Assembly: GCF_001905725.1 (NCBI RefSeq)
Contig: NZ_LIWB01000022.1
Coordinates: 62,001-126,000, forward strand
Origin: Streptomyces sp. CB02400
Lineage (GTDB): Bacteria > Actinomycetota > Actinomycetes > Streptomycetales > Streptomycetaceae
Direction of reading: 5' to 3'
DNA length: 64,000 bases
The notes under the pieces were generated by a model. The model had not been told where the DNA came from. It saw nothing but the letters and a program-made list of their open reading frames with translations, and searched no databases. Shown piece after piece: positions 53,561-60,703 of this stretch; position 1 is the first letter of the stretch, and every line of letters begins with the position of its first letter. Position numbers and translations under genes: made by a program.

Positions 53561-54193
53561 TCAGCCGCGCCAGGCCGGATAGCGGGGGTCGTCGGCCCGT
53601 ACCAGTACGTCGGCCGTGCCGGCGGGGTCGGTCTCCTGCTCGTAGCGCTCGAAGGCGGGGAGGGTCCAGTGCTCGGCCTCGGCGGTACGGCGGCGCAGGG
53701 CGCCCGGGGAGAGGAGGACGTGGATGCTCAGGTCGAAGGGGAACCAGTGGCGCAGGAGGAGGGGGCCGTGCAGCAACAGCACGCCGCCGGGAGGGAGTTG
53801 GACATAGGGACTGCGGGTGGCGCGGTCGGTGACGGGGTCCCACAGGTCGGGCAGGACGCGTCCGCTCCCGCCGGGTTCGAGGGGGCCGAACACCTCGCGC
53901 CAGAGGGCGCCGGTGTCGTACCAGCCGCCGTAGTAGGACTCCAGGTCCCGGTGGCCGTATTCGAGCCGGACGGATGCGGGCCGCAGGAAGCCCTCGGTGC
54001 CGACGACCAGGGAGGGCCGGCCACGTATCCGCAGCGCCTCGGCGACCCGCTCGGCGAGGTCTCCCGGACGCGCGGCGGGGGCGCCGTCGAGGGCGACCCG
54101 CGGCCAGGGCCCGCCGTCGGCCGTCTTCAGTTCCAGCAGGCGCTCGGCGAGGAGGTCGCCGAGCCGGTCCCAGGTGATCGCTTCAAGTCGCAC
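53561..54193 (-). CDS. Uridine-kinase-like protein with a degenerate P-loop
   Basis: A 210-residue protein that resembles Streptomyces uridine kinase-like proteins: GFLRPASVRLEYGHRDLESY, YYGGWYDTGALWREV and HGPLLLRHWFPFDLSIHV fit the family's body. The expected Walker A at about residues 36-44 reads DGAPAARPG rather than DGxxGxGKT, so ATP binding is doubtful. It may be a regulatory or relic paralogue. Start GTG 54193 has no evident ribosome-binding site. It converges on corA. Confidence 0.8.
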   Translation of the reverse strand: MRLEAITWDRLGDLLAERLLELKTADGGPWPRVALDGAPAARPGDLAERVAEALRIRGRPSLVVGTEGFLRPASVRLEYGHRDLESYYGGWYDTGALWREVFGPLEPGGSGRVLPDLWDPVTDRATRSPYVQLPPGGVLLLHGPLLLRHWFPFDLSIHVLLSPGALRRRTAEAEHWTLPAFERYEQETDPAGTADVLVRADDPRYPAWRG

Positions 54194-54232
54194 ACGGCCA
54201 TGATGCGCCTGCGGCCCGCCCGGCCGTGCGGA

Positions 54233-54283
54233 TCTCCCGGTGGTACGGGTCTCCTGGCTGTACGGGGCTCCCGGCGGTAGGGG
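54233..54283. repeat. Three imperfect 17-bp tandem repeats
   Basis: Units TCTCCCGGTGGTACGGG (54233), TCTCCTGGCTGTACGGG (54250) and GCTCCCGGCGGTAGGGG (54267) stand head to tail in the 278-nt divergent gap between the kinase-like gene and the DUF1772 gene. They may be operator-like or a simple slippage repeat. Beyond them the gap shows a GGTGGTGACGGTGGTG stretch at ~54418-54433 but no gene. Confidence 0.65.
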
Positions 54284-54471
54284 TTCGACGCCCGGTGCCC
54301 GGTGCCCGGAGGGGGCGGGTGACGCCCGGGGTGTTCGACGTCCCTGGACGTTCGCGCATGCGCCCGCGCTCCTGGGCCATGGCCGGGGGTGCCAAGGGTC
54401 GCTTTCACTGGTGATGACGGTGGTGACGGTGGTGGCCGGGAAGGGTCCCGGCCGGGAACGGGGGTGACGAC

Positions 54472-54951
54472 ATGATCGACGGGCCGTACTTCATGCTGAC
54501 GGTGCTGGGTGTGCTCGGGACCGGGCTGACGGCCGGGGTCTTCTGCGCCTTCTCGACGTTCGTGATGAGAGGGCTCGCGGCGCTGCCGCCGGCGCAGGGG
54601 GTGGCCGCGATGCAGGCGGTCAACGTGGCGGCGGTGCGTCCGGCCTTCATGCTGCTGTTCCTCGGTACGGCGATGCTGTGCGCGGTGGTCACGGTGGTGA
54701 CGTTCGTGCTGTGGCCGGACGAAGGGACGGTCGAGCTGCTGGTGGGCGGTGTCCTGTACCTGGTCGGCTCGTTCGGGCTGACCGTGGCCGCGAACATACC
54801 GCGCAACGAGGCGCTGGCCCGGCTCGAACCGGGCGGCCCGGAGGCGGCCGCGTACTGGCCGGTCTATGTGCGCGAGTGGACGATGTGGAACCACGTCCGC
54901 GCGCTCGCCTCGGCCGGGGCGGCGGTGGCGTACCTCCTGGCCCTCGTCTGA
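54472..54951 (+). CDS. DUF1772 membrane protein
   Basis: A 159-residue protein with four transmembrane segments (TVLGVLGTGLTAGVFCAF, PAFMLLFLGTAMLCAVVTVV, VELLVGGVLYLVGSFGLTVA, ASAGAAVAYLLALV). The FSTFVMRGLAALPPAQGVAA and NIPRNEALA stretches fit the DUF1772/anthrone-oxygenase-like family. Some fungal relatives act in polyketide oxidation, but there are no polyketide genes here, so the function is unassigned. ATG 54472 follows GGGGTG. Confidence 0.88.
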   Translation: MIDGPYFMLTVLGVLGTGLTAGVFCAFSTFVMRGLAALPPAQGVAAMQAVNVAAVRPAFMLLFLGTAMLCAVVTVVTFVLWPDEGTVELLVGGVLYLVGSFGLTVAANIPRNEALARLEPGGPEAAAYWPVYVREWTMWNHVRALASAGAAVAYLLALV

Positions 54952-55086
54952 GGGACCCGGCCGGCGGGCTCCCGGGAAAGCGCTGTCCCGGCGCTCTGCG
55001 GGGGCGGGTGAGCGGACGTATCGTGGCCCAAGGAGTGCCGCCCGACGGCGCACGGCCTGTCACCCGCGCACGCAAGGAACACGGCC

Positions 55087-56577
55087 ATGGCCGATCCCAA
55101 GGGTTTCCTGACCACACCCCGCGAGGAGTGGCCGCGCCGGCCCGTCGAGGAACGGGTCCGCGACTGGAACGAGGTGTACGTGCCGGGGGCGCTGCTGCCC
55201 ATCGTCAGTGCGCAGGCCGACCGTTGCATGGACTGCGGTGTGCCGTTCTGCCATCAGGCCTGCCCGCTCGGCAATCTCATCCCCGAGTGGAACGAGCTGG
55301 TCTCGCGGGAGGACTGGCGGGCGGCGGCGGAGCGGTTGCACGCCACCAACAACTTCCCGGAGTTCACCGGCCGGTTGTGTCCGGCGCCCTGCGAGGCGGG
55401 GTGTGTGCTCGCCATCAACCAGCCGGCGGTCACCATCAAGAACGTCGAGTGCGCCATCGCCGACCGGGCCTGGGAGGAGGGTTTCGCCCCGCCGGCGCCG
55501 CCGGAGCGGCTCTCCGGCCGGACGGTCGCGGTCATCGGTTCGGGCCCGACCGGGCTGGCCGCGGCCCAGCAGCTCACCCGGGCGGGGCACACGGTCGCCG
55601 TGTACGAGCGGGACGACCGGGTCGGCGGGCTGATGCGGTACGGCATCCCCGAGTTCAAGATGGAGAAGCGGCATCTGGAGCGGCGGGTGGAGCAGATGCG
55701 GGCCGAGGGGACGAAGTTCCGTACGTCCACGACGGTCGGGCGGGATGTGGACGCGGCGGAGTTGCGGGCCCGGTATGACGCGGTGGTGATCGCGACGGGG
55801 GCTACGGCGTGGCGGGAGCTTGCCGTGCCGGGGCGTGAGCTGGCGGGGATTCACCAGGCGATGGAGTATCTGCCGCTCGCGAACCGGGTGTGCGAGGGGG
55901 ATCTGGAGTCGTCGCCGTTGTCGGCCGCGGGGCGGCGTGTCGTCATCGTCGGTGGTGGTGACACGGGGGCGGACTGTCTGGGTACGGCGGTGCGGGAGGG
56001 GGCCGCGTCGGTCACCCAGCTCGACATCTACGGCAGGCCGGGGGACGAGCGCGATGAGGAGGCCGAGCCGTGGCCGACGTATCCGAGGCTGTATCGGTTG
56101 TCTGCGGCGCATGAGGAGGCCGGGGTGTTGCGGACGGCGCCGGTGGTGGACGCGGACGCGCGGCTGTTCGCGGCGTCCACGCTGCGCTTTGCCGGGGACG
56201 GGGACGGGCGGGTGTGTGCGCTGCACCTGGTGGGGGTGGACGCCGGGCGTCGGCCTGTGCCGGGGAGCGAGCGGGTGCTGCCGGTGGATCTCGTGCTGCT
56301 CGCGCTGGGGTTCTCCGGGCCGGATCGGGGCGATGGGCTCCTCGCCCAGCTCGGGGTGGAGCTGTCACCTCGTGGCACGGTCGCGCGGGATGCGGGGTTC
56401 GGTACGAATGTGCCGGGGGTTTTCGCGGCGGGGGATGCGGCGCGGGGGCAGTCGCTGATCGTGTGGGCGATCGCCGAGGGGCGGGCGGTGGCTGCGGCGG
56501 TCGATCGCTGTCTGACGGGTGCGGTGAGTCGGCTGCCGGCGCCGATCGGTCCCTATGACCGTCCGATGACGGTGTGA
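55087..56577 (+). CDS. gltD: Glutamate synthase small-subunit-like NAD(P)H oxidoreductase
   Basis: A 496-residue GltD-type flavoprotein. The N-terminal [4Fe-4S] cysteines are CMDCGVPFCHQACPLG and CPAPCEAGC, the FAD-binding motif is VIGSGPTGLAAAQQL, and the NAD(P)H motif is VIVGGGDTGADCLGT. It passes electrons from NADPH to a partner, classically GltB, but no gltB lies in the window. It may serve GltB elsewhere or another acceptor. Start ATG 55087 follows AAGGAAC. Confidence 0.92.
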   Translation: MADPKGFLTTPREEWPRRPVEERVRDWNEVYVPGALLPIVSAQADRCMDCGVPFCHQACPLGNLIPEWNELVSREDWRAAAERLHATNNFPEFTGRLCPAPCEAGCVLAINQPAVTIKNVECAIADRAWEEGFAPPAPPERLSGRTVAVIGSGPTGLAAAQQLTRAGHTVAVYERDDRVGGLMRYGIPEFKMEKRHLERRVEQMRAEGTKFRTSTTVGRDVDAAELRARYDAVVIATGATAWRELAVPGRELAGIHQAMEYLPLANRVCEGDLESSPLSAAGRRVVIVGGGDTGADCLGTAVREGAASVTQLDIYGRPGDERDEEAEPWPTYPRLYRLSAAHEEAGVLRTAPVVDADARLFAASTLRFAGDGDGRVCALHLVGVDAGRRPVPGSERVLPVDLVLLALGFSGPDRGDGLLAQLGVELSPRGTVARDAGFGTNVPGVFAAGDAARGQSLIVWAIAEGRAVAAAVDRCLTGAVSRLPAPIGPYDRPMTV

Positions 56578-56630
56578 CCCTGCGTTGGTGCGGGCCGGGG
56601 GCGTTCGCGCAGCCCGGCGCTTGCGGGGTG

Positions 56631-56782
56631 CCTCCCCCACTCCCGGCTCCTCCCCCACTCCCGGCTTCGCTCGAGCGGGAGGTACCCCCATGAGCGGGAG
56701 GTACCCCCACCGCCCACCCGTGCCACCCCTGGGGGCACCTCCCAGGCCCTTGAGGCACTGGGGGAGGCACGACTGCCCGCGG
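56631..56782. repeat. Repeat-rich convergent intergenic region
   Basis: Contains two copies of CTCCCCCACTCCCGGCT (56632 and 56650), two of GAGCGGGAGGTACCCCCA (56674 and 56693), an inverted TGGGGGCACCTCCCA / TGGGGGAGGCA pair (~56729-56769), and CACGACTGCCCGCGG (56768). Such elements are common between convergent Streptomyces genes and form strong hairpins, so this likely terminates gltD and the methyltransferase gene. Confidence 0.7.
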
Positions 56783-56846
56783 AAACGACGGGGCGGCGGC
56801 AGCGGTGGCCCGCTGTGTCGTGGGTAGTGGGCCACCGTCTCCGGGG

Positions 56847-57650
56847 TTACGGTTTGTGGGCCACCGCGCCGTAGCCGGGGATGATGTCGTCGTCCTGGCC
56901 CGGGATCGGGTCGCCCAGTTCGGGGTGCCAGTGGTGGGGGACCTGGACGCCCGGTTCCACGAGGGTCAGGCCGTCGAAGAAGCGGGTGAACTCCTCGCGG
57001 GAGCGGAGTGCCAGGGTGACGCCCGCCGCCTTGAGCTGCTCCGTGGCCGCCTTCGACTCCTCCGGGGTGAAGTCGGACGTCGCGTGGGTGACGACCAGGT
57101 AGCTGCCCGAGGGCAGCGCGTCCAGCAGCCGCCCGACCAGCTCGTGCGCCCCGTCCTCGTCGGAGACGAAGTGCAGCAGCGCGATGAGCGACAGCGCGAT
57201 CGGCTCGTCGAAGTCGAGGATCTTCCGCGCGCCCTCCAGGATGACGTCCGGATCGCGCACATCGGCCTGGAGGTACTCGGTCACCCCCTCGTCCGTACCG
57301 CGCAGCAGGGCCGCCGCGTGGGCCAGCACGATGGGGTCGTTGTCGCAGTACACGACACGGGCGTCGGGCGCGATCCCCTGCGCCACCTGGTGCAGGTTGG
57401 GCTCGGTCGGAATGCCGGTGCCGACGTCGAGGAACTGCCGTACGCCCTGCCCGGCCAGCCAGCGCGTGGCCCGCTGCATGAACGCGCGGTTCACCCGCGC
57501 CATCACCGGCACCCGCGGGTCGAGGGCGAGCATCTGCTTCCCCATGGCCTCGTCGACCGGGTAGTTGTCCTTGCCTCCGAGGTACCAGTCGTACATCCGC
57601 GCGGGGTGCGGCCTGCTCGTGTCGATCTCCACGGGGTGCTGACCGGTCAT
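56847..57650 (-). CDS. SAM-dependent methyltransferase-like protein (DUF574)
   Basis: A 267-residue member of the actinobacterial S-adenosyl methyltransferase family (DUF574). SRPHPARMYDWYLGGKDNY is the signature N-terminus, FLDVGTGIPTEPNLHQVA the SAM-binding loop, and YCDNDPIVLAHA the second motif. Start ATG 57650 is chosen for its GGAG 6 nt upstream; the frame is open to 57686. The substrate is unknown. These genes often sit beside DUF397 and XRE genes, as here. A 10-bp palindrome TGCAATTGCA lies at 57676-57685. Confidence 0.9.
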   Translation of the reverse strand: MTGQHPVEIDTSRPHPARMYDWYLGGKDNYPVDEAMGKQMLALDPRVPVMARVNRAFMQRATRWLAGQGVRQFLDVGTGIPTEPNLHQVAQGIAPDARVVYCDNDPIVLAHAAALLRGTDEGVTEYLQADVRDPDVILEGARKILDFDEPIALSLIALLHFVSDEDGAHELVGRLLDALPSGSYLVVTHATSDFTPEESKAATEQLKAAGVTLALRSREEFTRFFDGLTLVEPGVQVPHHWHPELGDPIPGQDDDIIPGYGAVAHKP

Positions 57651-57675
57651 GAAGGACTCCATAAGTCTCTGCGCC

Positions 57676-57685
57676 TGCAATTGCA
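57676..57685. promoter_or_regulatory. Palindrome TGCAATTGCA upstream of the methyltransferase gene
   Basis: A perfect 10-bp palindrome, A/T-rich for this genome, 26 nt before the chosen start. It is a possible operator for the neighbouring XRE regulator. Confidence 0.4.
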
Positions 57686-57758
57686 ACTGTTAGTGATCAA
57701 GTCAGTGCCAAGCCGGAAGGGCCGGAAGGGGGAACAAAGGTAGTGCGGGCAACAAGGT

Positions 57759-58052
57759 TCAGGACAGCAGGAAATCCGCCTCTCCCGCCTTCGCTCCCTC
57801 GATGAAGGCCGTCATCTCGGCGGAGGTGTAGATGAGCGCCGGCCCGTCCGGGTCGGTGGACTGGCGTACGGCGATCCGGCCGTCCTCGAGCTTCATCGCC
57901 TCCAGGCAGTTCCCTCCGTTGCCGCCGCTCCACGGCTTGTGCCAGCCCTCGCTGCCCAGCTCCCGCGCGGGCATGCCGTTGTAGATCCTTCCGGTGCGCG
58001 CCCGCTGGCGGGGCGGGGACTTCAGGGTGTCCAGGGGCTTCATGAGTTCCAT
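57759..58052 (-). CDS. DUF397 small protein
   Basis: A 97-residue DUF397 protein. The core GSEGWHKPWSGGNGGNCLEA, then IAVRQSTDPDGPALIYTSAE, is the family signature. In S. coelicolor WhiJ-type modules, DUF397 proteins modulate the DNA binding of the partner XRE protein. The ATG at 58052 abuts the regulator's stop (58053-58055), with AAGGAG placed in the last codons of the regulator gene, so translation is coupled. Confidence 0.93.
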   Translation of the reverse strand: MELMKPLDTLKSPPRQRARTGRIYNGMPARELGSEGWHKPWSGGNGGNCLEAMKLEDGRIAVRQSTDPDGPALIYTSAEMTAFIEGAKAGEADFLLS

Positions 58053-58913
58053 TCACAGCTCCTTGCGGAGATCCCGGAGGATCTCCTTCGTGCGATGTGC
58101 CGTAGCGGCCTGCGCCGCCATGCGGTCCATGACCTCGAGGTGGGTCGCCACCTCTTCGCGCGCGTCCAGGTAGACGGCGCCGGTCAGGTACTCGCTGTAG
58201 ACCATGTCCGGCAGTTCGGGCATGGCAAATCGGAACAGCACGAACGGCCCGTACGTGCCGGGATGGGGCCCACCGGCGAACGTGGCGATCTGCAGCGTCA
58301 CGTTGGGCAGCTTCGTGGCCTCGAGCAACTTGTCGATCTGCGCACGCATCACCTCCGGGCCGCCGACCGGGCGGCGGAGCGCGGTCTCGTCCATCACGAC
58401 CCACATCCGGGGCGCGTCCTTACGGGTGAGCAGTTCCTGTCGTTGCATGCGCAGGTCGACGTGGCGCTCTATGTCCTCGGGCTGGGTCTGCCCGACGGCC
58501 CCGGAGCGCAGCACGCCGCGTGCGTAGTCCTCGGTCTGGAGCAGTCCGGGGACGAAGTGGGGTTCGTAGCTGCGTATGAGGGAGGCCGCACCCTCCAGGC
58601 TGACGTACATCGAGAACCAGCCGGGCAGGATGTCGTGGAAGCGCTGCCACCAGCCGGGCCGGTTGGCGTCCTCCGCCAGTTGCACGAAGGCGTCGGCCTC
58701 CTCGTCGGAGACGCCGTACTCCTTCAGCAGCATCTGGAGGTACGGGATCTTGAGCGCGACCTCGGCCATCTCCATGCGGCGGACGGTGGCGGGCGCGACA
58801 CGGAGGATGCGGGCCGCTTCCTCACGCTTGAGTCCCGCGCGTTCCCGCAGGTCCAGCAGGCGCCGACCGAGGACGACCTGTCCCACCGTCGGCGCGGACC
58901 GGGGTTCGCTCAC
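58053..58913 (-). CDS. WhiJ-like XRE-family regulator
   Basis: A 286-residue protein. The N-terminal helix-turn-helix is LGRRLLDLRERAGLKREEAA, RILRVAPATVRRMEMAE. The large C-terminal DUF5753 domain follows (EPHFVPGLLQTEDYARGVL, RQELLTRKDAPRMWVVMDE, TLQIATFAGGPHPGTYGPF). Start GTG 58913 is preferred for its AGGTGGAG site; upstream starts to 58997 lack one. With DUF397 and a divergent ATPase it makes the WhiJ/AbaA-type module, paralogues of which repress development until signalled. Confidence 0.93.
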   Translation of the reverse strand: MSEPRSAPTVGQVVLGRRLLDLRERAGLKREEAARILRVAPATVRRMEMAEVALKIPYLQMLLKEYGVSDEEADAFVQLAEDANRPGWWQRFHDILPGWFSMYVSLEGAASLIRSYEPHFVPGLLQTEDYARGVLRSGAVGQTQPEDIERHVDLRMQRQELLTRKDAPRMWVVMDETALRRPVGGPEVMRAQIDKLLEATKLPNVTLQIATFAGGPHPGTYGPFVLFRFAMPELPDMVYSEYLTGAVYLDAREEVATHLEVMDRMAAQAATAHRTKEILRDLRKEL

Positions 58914-59083
58914 ACTCCACCTCCCTCGAACAAAAGCCGACAGCCCGGCGGCGCCACTCGAAGATCCCCCGAAGACCCATCTCATCCGAACTCGCATTCG
59001 AACGGATCTTCGGCGATCCCAACTGGCGCCGCGCGAGGTGCTGTTGCGAGCAGTGTGCCACGCCCGTCCAGAACGTCACACCG

Positions 59084-59119
59084 CACTCTGCATTTTTCAG
59101 AGTGACACTTGCCAAGTGT
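59084..59119. promoter_or_regulatory. Two operator-like palindromes in the divergent WhiJ-module promoter region
   Basis: CACTCTG-N7-CAGAGTG (59084-59104) and ACACTT-GCC-AAGTGT (59105-59119) lie side by side just before the ATPase gene. Both are exact and A/T-enriched for this region. They suit binding by the divergent XRE regulator, but no footprint is known here. Confidence 0.6.
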
Positions 59120-59135
59120 TCACGGCGGGGCGATA

Positions 59136-59861
59136 GTGGCAAGCGTGATTCCGTCCGCGCCCTTAGGAACAGACGCCGCCGCAGGGTCCATCGGCCTCGG
59201 CGCCGCCTCGGTGTCCGCCCCCTCGGGGGCCGCCGCCGAGCGCCGGTTCCGTTTCGAACTGGCCGCTCATCCGGGTTCCCCGGCTCAGGCCAGACGCCTG
59301 ACGAGGGCACGGCTGACCGGCTGGTCGGTGTGCGAGGACACCTGTGACACAGCGGCTCTCGTCGTCTCCGAACTGGTCACCAACGCCATCGTGCACACGG
59401 CGAGCAGCCACATAGTCTGCGAGCTGCACGACGGTGGCGAGCTGGTGCGCATAGCCGTGCGCGACGAGGGGTGCGCGCCGGGCCAGCCTCGGGCGAACAC
59501 CCGGCAGCAGCCGGAGGACGAGCACGGGAGGGGACTGCTCCTGGTCGACGCCCTGTGCCATTCGTGGGGCGCGCACGAGAACGGTCCCGGACTGCTGGTC
59601 TGGGCCGACCTCCCCCGCACGGCGGACAGCGGTGACACCAGTGACACCGGGCACGGTCCCGTGGAGCCCACCGACGACCTGGGCTGGGGCGCCCGCCCGA
59701 AGCCGGGCCCGCCCGGCACCCCGGACGACGACACCGCCAACGAACCGGCCCGCCCCCACGGCCCGGCGGCGGGAAACCACGATCCGGCGGCGGGAAACCA
59801 GACCCACACCCCGTCGCTCCCCCCGCACCAGCGCATCCCCCGCCCCCGGGGCCGGGCGTGA
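59136..59861 (+). CDS. RsbW-like ATP-binding protein (HATPase_c)
   Basis: A 241-residue anti-sigma-factor-like GHKL ATPase. The N-box is ELVTNAIVHTASSH, G1 is VRDEGCAPG, and G2 is GRGLLLVDALCHSWG. The C-terminal ~90 residues (after about 160) are Pro/Gly/Asp-rich and probably disordered. Such ATPases are the AbaA-orfA partners in WhiJ modules. Start choice is uncertain: GTG 59136 or 59145; both sit just past the palindromes. The stop overlaps the next gene (GTGA, 59858-59861). Confidence 0.88.
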   Translation: MASVIPSAPLGTDAAAGSIGLGAASVSAPSGAAAERRFRFELAAHPGSPAQARRLTRARLTGWSVCEDTCDTAALVVSELVTNAIVHTASSHIVCELHDGGELVRIAVRDEGCAPGQPRANTRQQPEDEHGRGLLLVDALCHSWGAHENGPGLLVWADLPRTADSGDTSDTGHGPVEPTDDLGWGARPKPGPPGTPDDDTANEPARPHGPAAGNHDPAAGNQTHTPSLPPHQRIPRPRGRA

Positions 59862-60319
59862 CAGGCGGCACACCCGGCACCCGCGTGCTGAGCCTGGACT
59901 CACTGGTGCGGATCCGGCGCGAACGGCAAGCCCCCGACGCCCGCACTCCCCGGCGGCTCCCCGTCCCCGACGGCATGACCGCGCCCATGGGCTGCGACGC
60001 GGTGGCGGTGCCCGCCCGCTTCGGCCCGCTGGTGATGCCCCGGCTGCCCCGCGTGGGCTGCGTGTACGCCGATGACGCGTACTGGTGGTGGCTGGTCCCG
60101 TCCGATTCCGACTACGCCATGGAGTGGCCGGCCCCCGCCCGCTACGCCACCGGCGCGGTCCTCCCCGGCCCCTCGGGCGCCCCCGGCGCCCCGGACCTCC
60201 CCGGCCTGATCCACCGCCCCGACGGCACGCTCCCCTATACGCCGCCGATACCGCTCTATCTCGCCCTGTGCCGCCTGACGGGAACGCCCCCCGCCTGGTC
60301 ACGCCCCGTCACCGCGTAA
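59858..60319 (+). CDS. Hypothetical protein coupled to the HATPase gene
   Basis: A 153-residue protein with no transmembrane segment, starting at GTG 59858 inside the upstream stop, so translationally coupled. Its recognisable features are a Trp-rich VYADDAYWWWLVPSDSDYA and a Pro-rich C-terminal half (PPIPLYLALCRLTG near the end). I do not recognise a family. Third-position bias and the coupling support it as real; it probably belongs to the WhiJ-type module. Confidence 0.72.
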   Translation: MTGGTPGTRVLSLDSLVRIRRERQAPDARTPRRLPVPDGMTAPMGCDAVAVPARFGPLVMPRLPRVGCVYADDAYWWWLVPSDSDYAMEWPAPARYATGAVLPGPSGAPGAPDLPGLIHRPDGTLPYTPPIPLYLALCRLTGTPPAWSRPVTA

Positions 60320-60337
60320 CCCGGCACCCCAGCCCGG

Positions 60338-60523
60338 TCACGCCGTGGCGTCGCCACCCCCGCCGTCCCCCCGGACGATCACCAGGAACATGTCGGTCGC
60401 GAGGTCCATGACAACCTCGGCGGGCAGACCCTCCAGGCGGCGCGCGTGGGCGAACTCCTCCGCCGGCCATGAGCCACGCGGTCCACCTGCGGGAAAGCGT
60501 TCGAGCACCGTTCGCCCGTTCAC
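60338..60523 (-). CDS. Small conserved-type protein, unknown function
   Basis: A 61-residue protein starting at GTG 60523 with a strong GGAGGTGGCAGG site. The sequence (VNGRTVLERFPAGGPRGSW, EEFAHARRLEGLPAEVVMDL, ATDMFLVIVRG) is compact and seems folded. The longer frame to 60568 adds residues upstream of the ribosome-binding site and is not used. It is convergent with the gene before it. Confidence 0.65.
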   Translation of the reverse strand: MNGRTVLERFPAGGPRGSWPAEEFAHARRLEGLPAEVVMDLATDMFLVIVRGDGGGGDATA

Positions 60524-60703
60524 CCTGCCACCTCCATGCTGCGTTGTACTCGTAGAGTTAAACGCCAACCATGGGGTGAACGCCTTGCTCAGTGACGGTA
60601 CTGAGACGTAGTTGACACCCGTTCACCGCCAAGTGTGATCGGACTCTCGGCTGATCGCACCAAGAGGTCACCCTCCGTACCGGCCGCCGCACCGATCGTG
60701 CCG

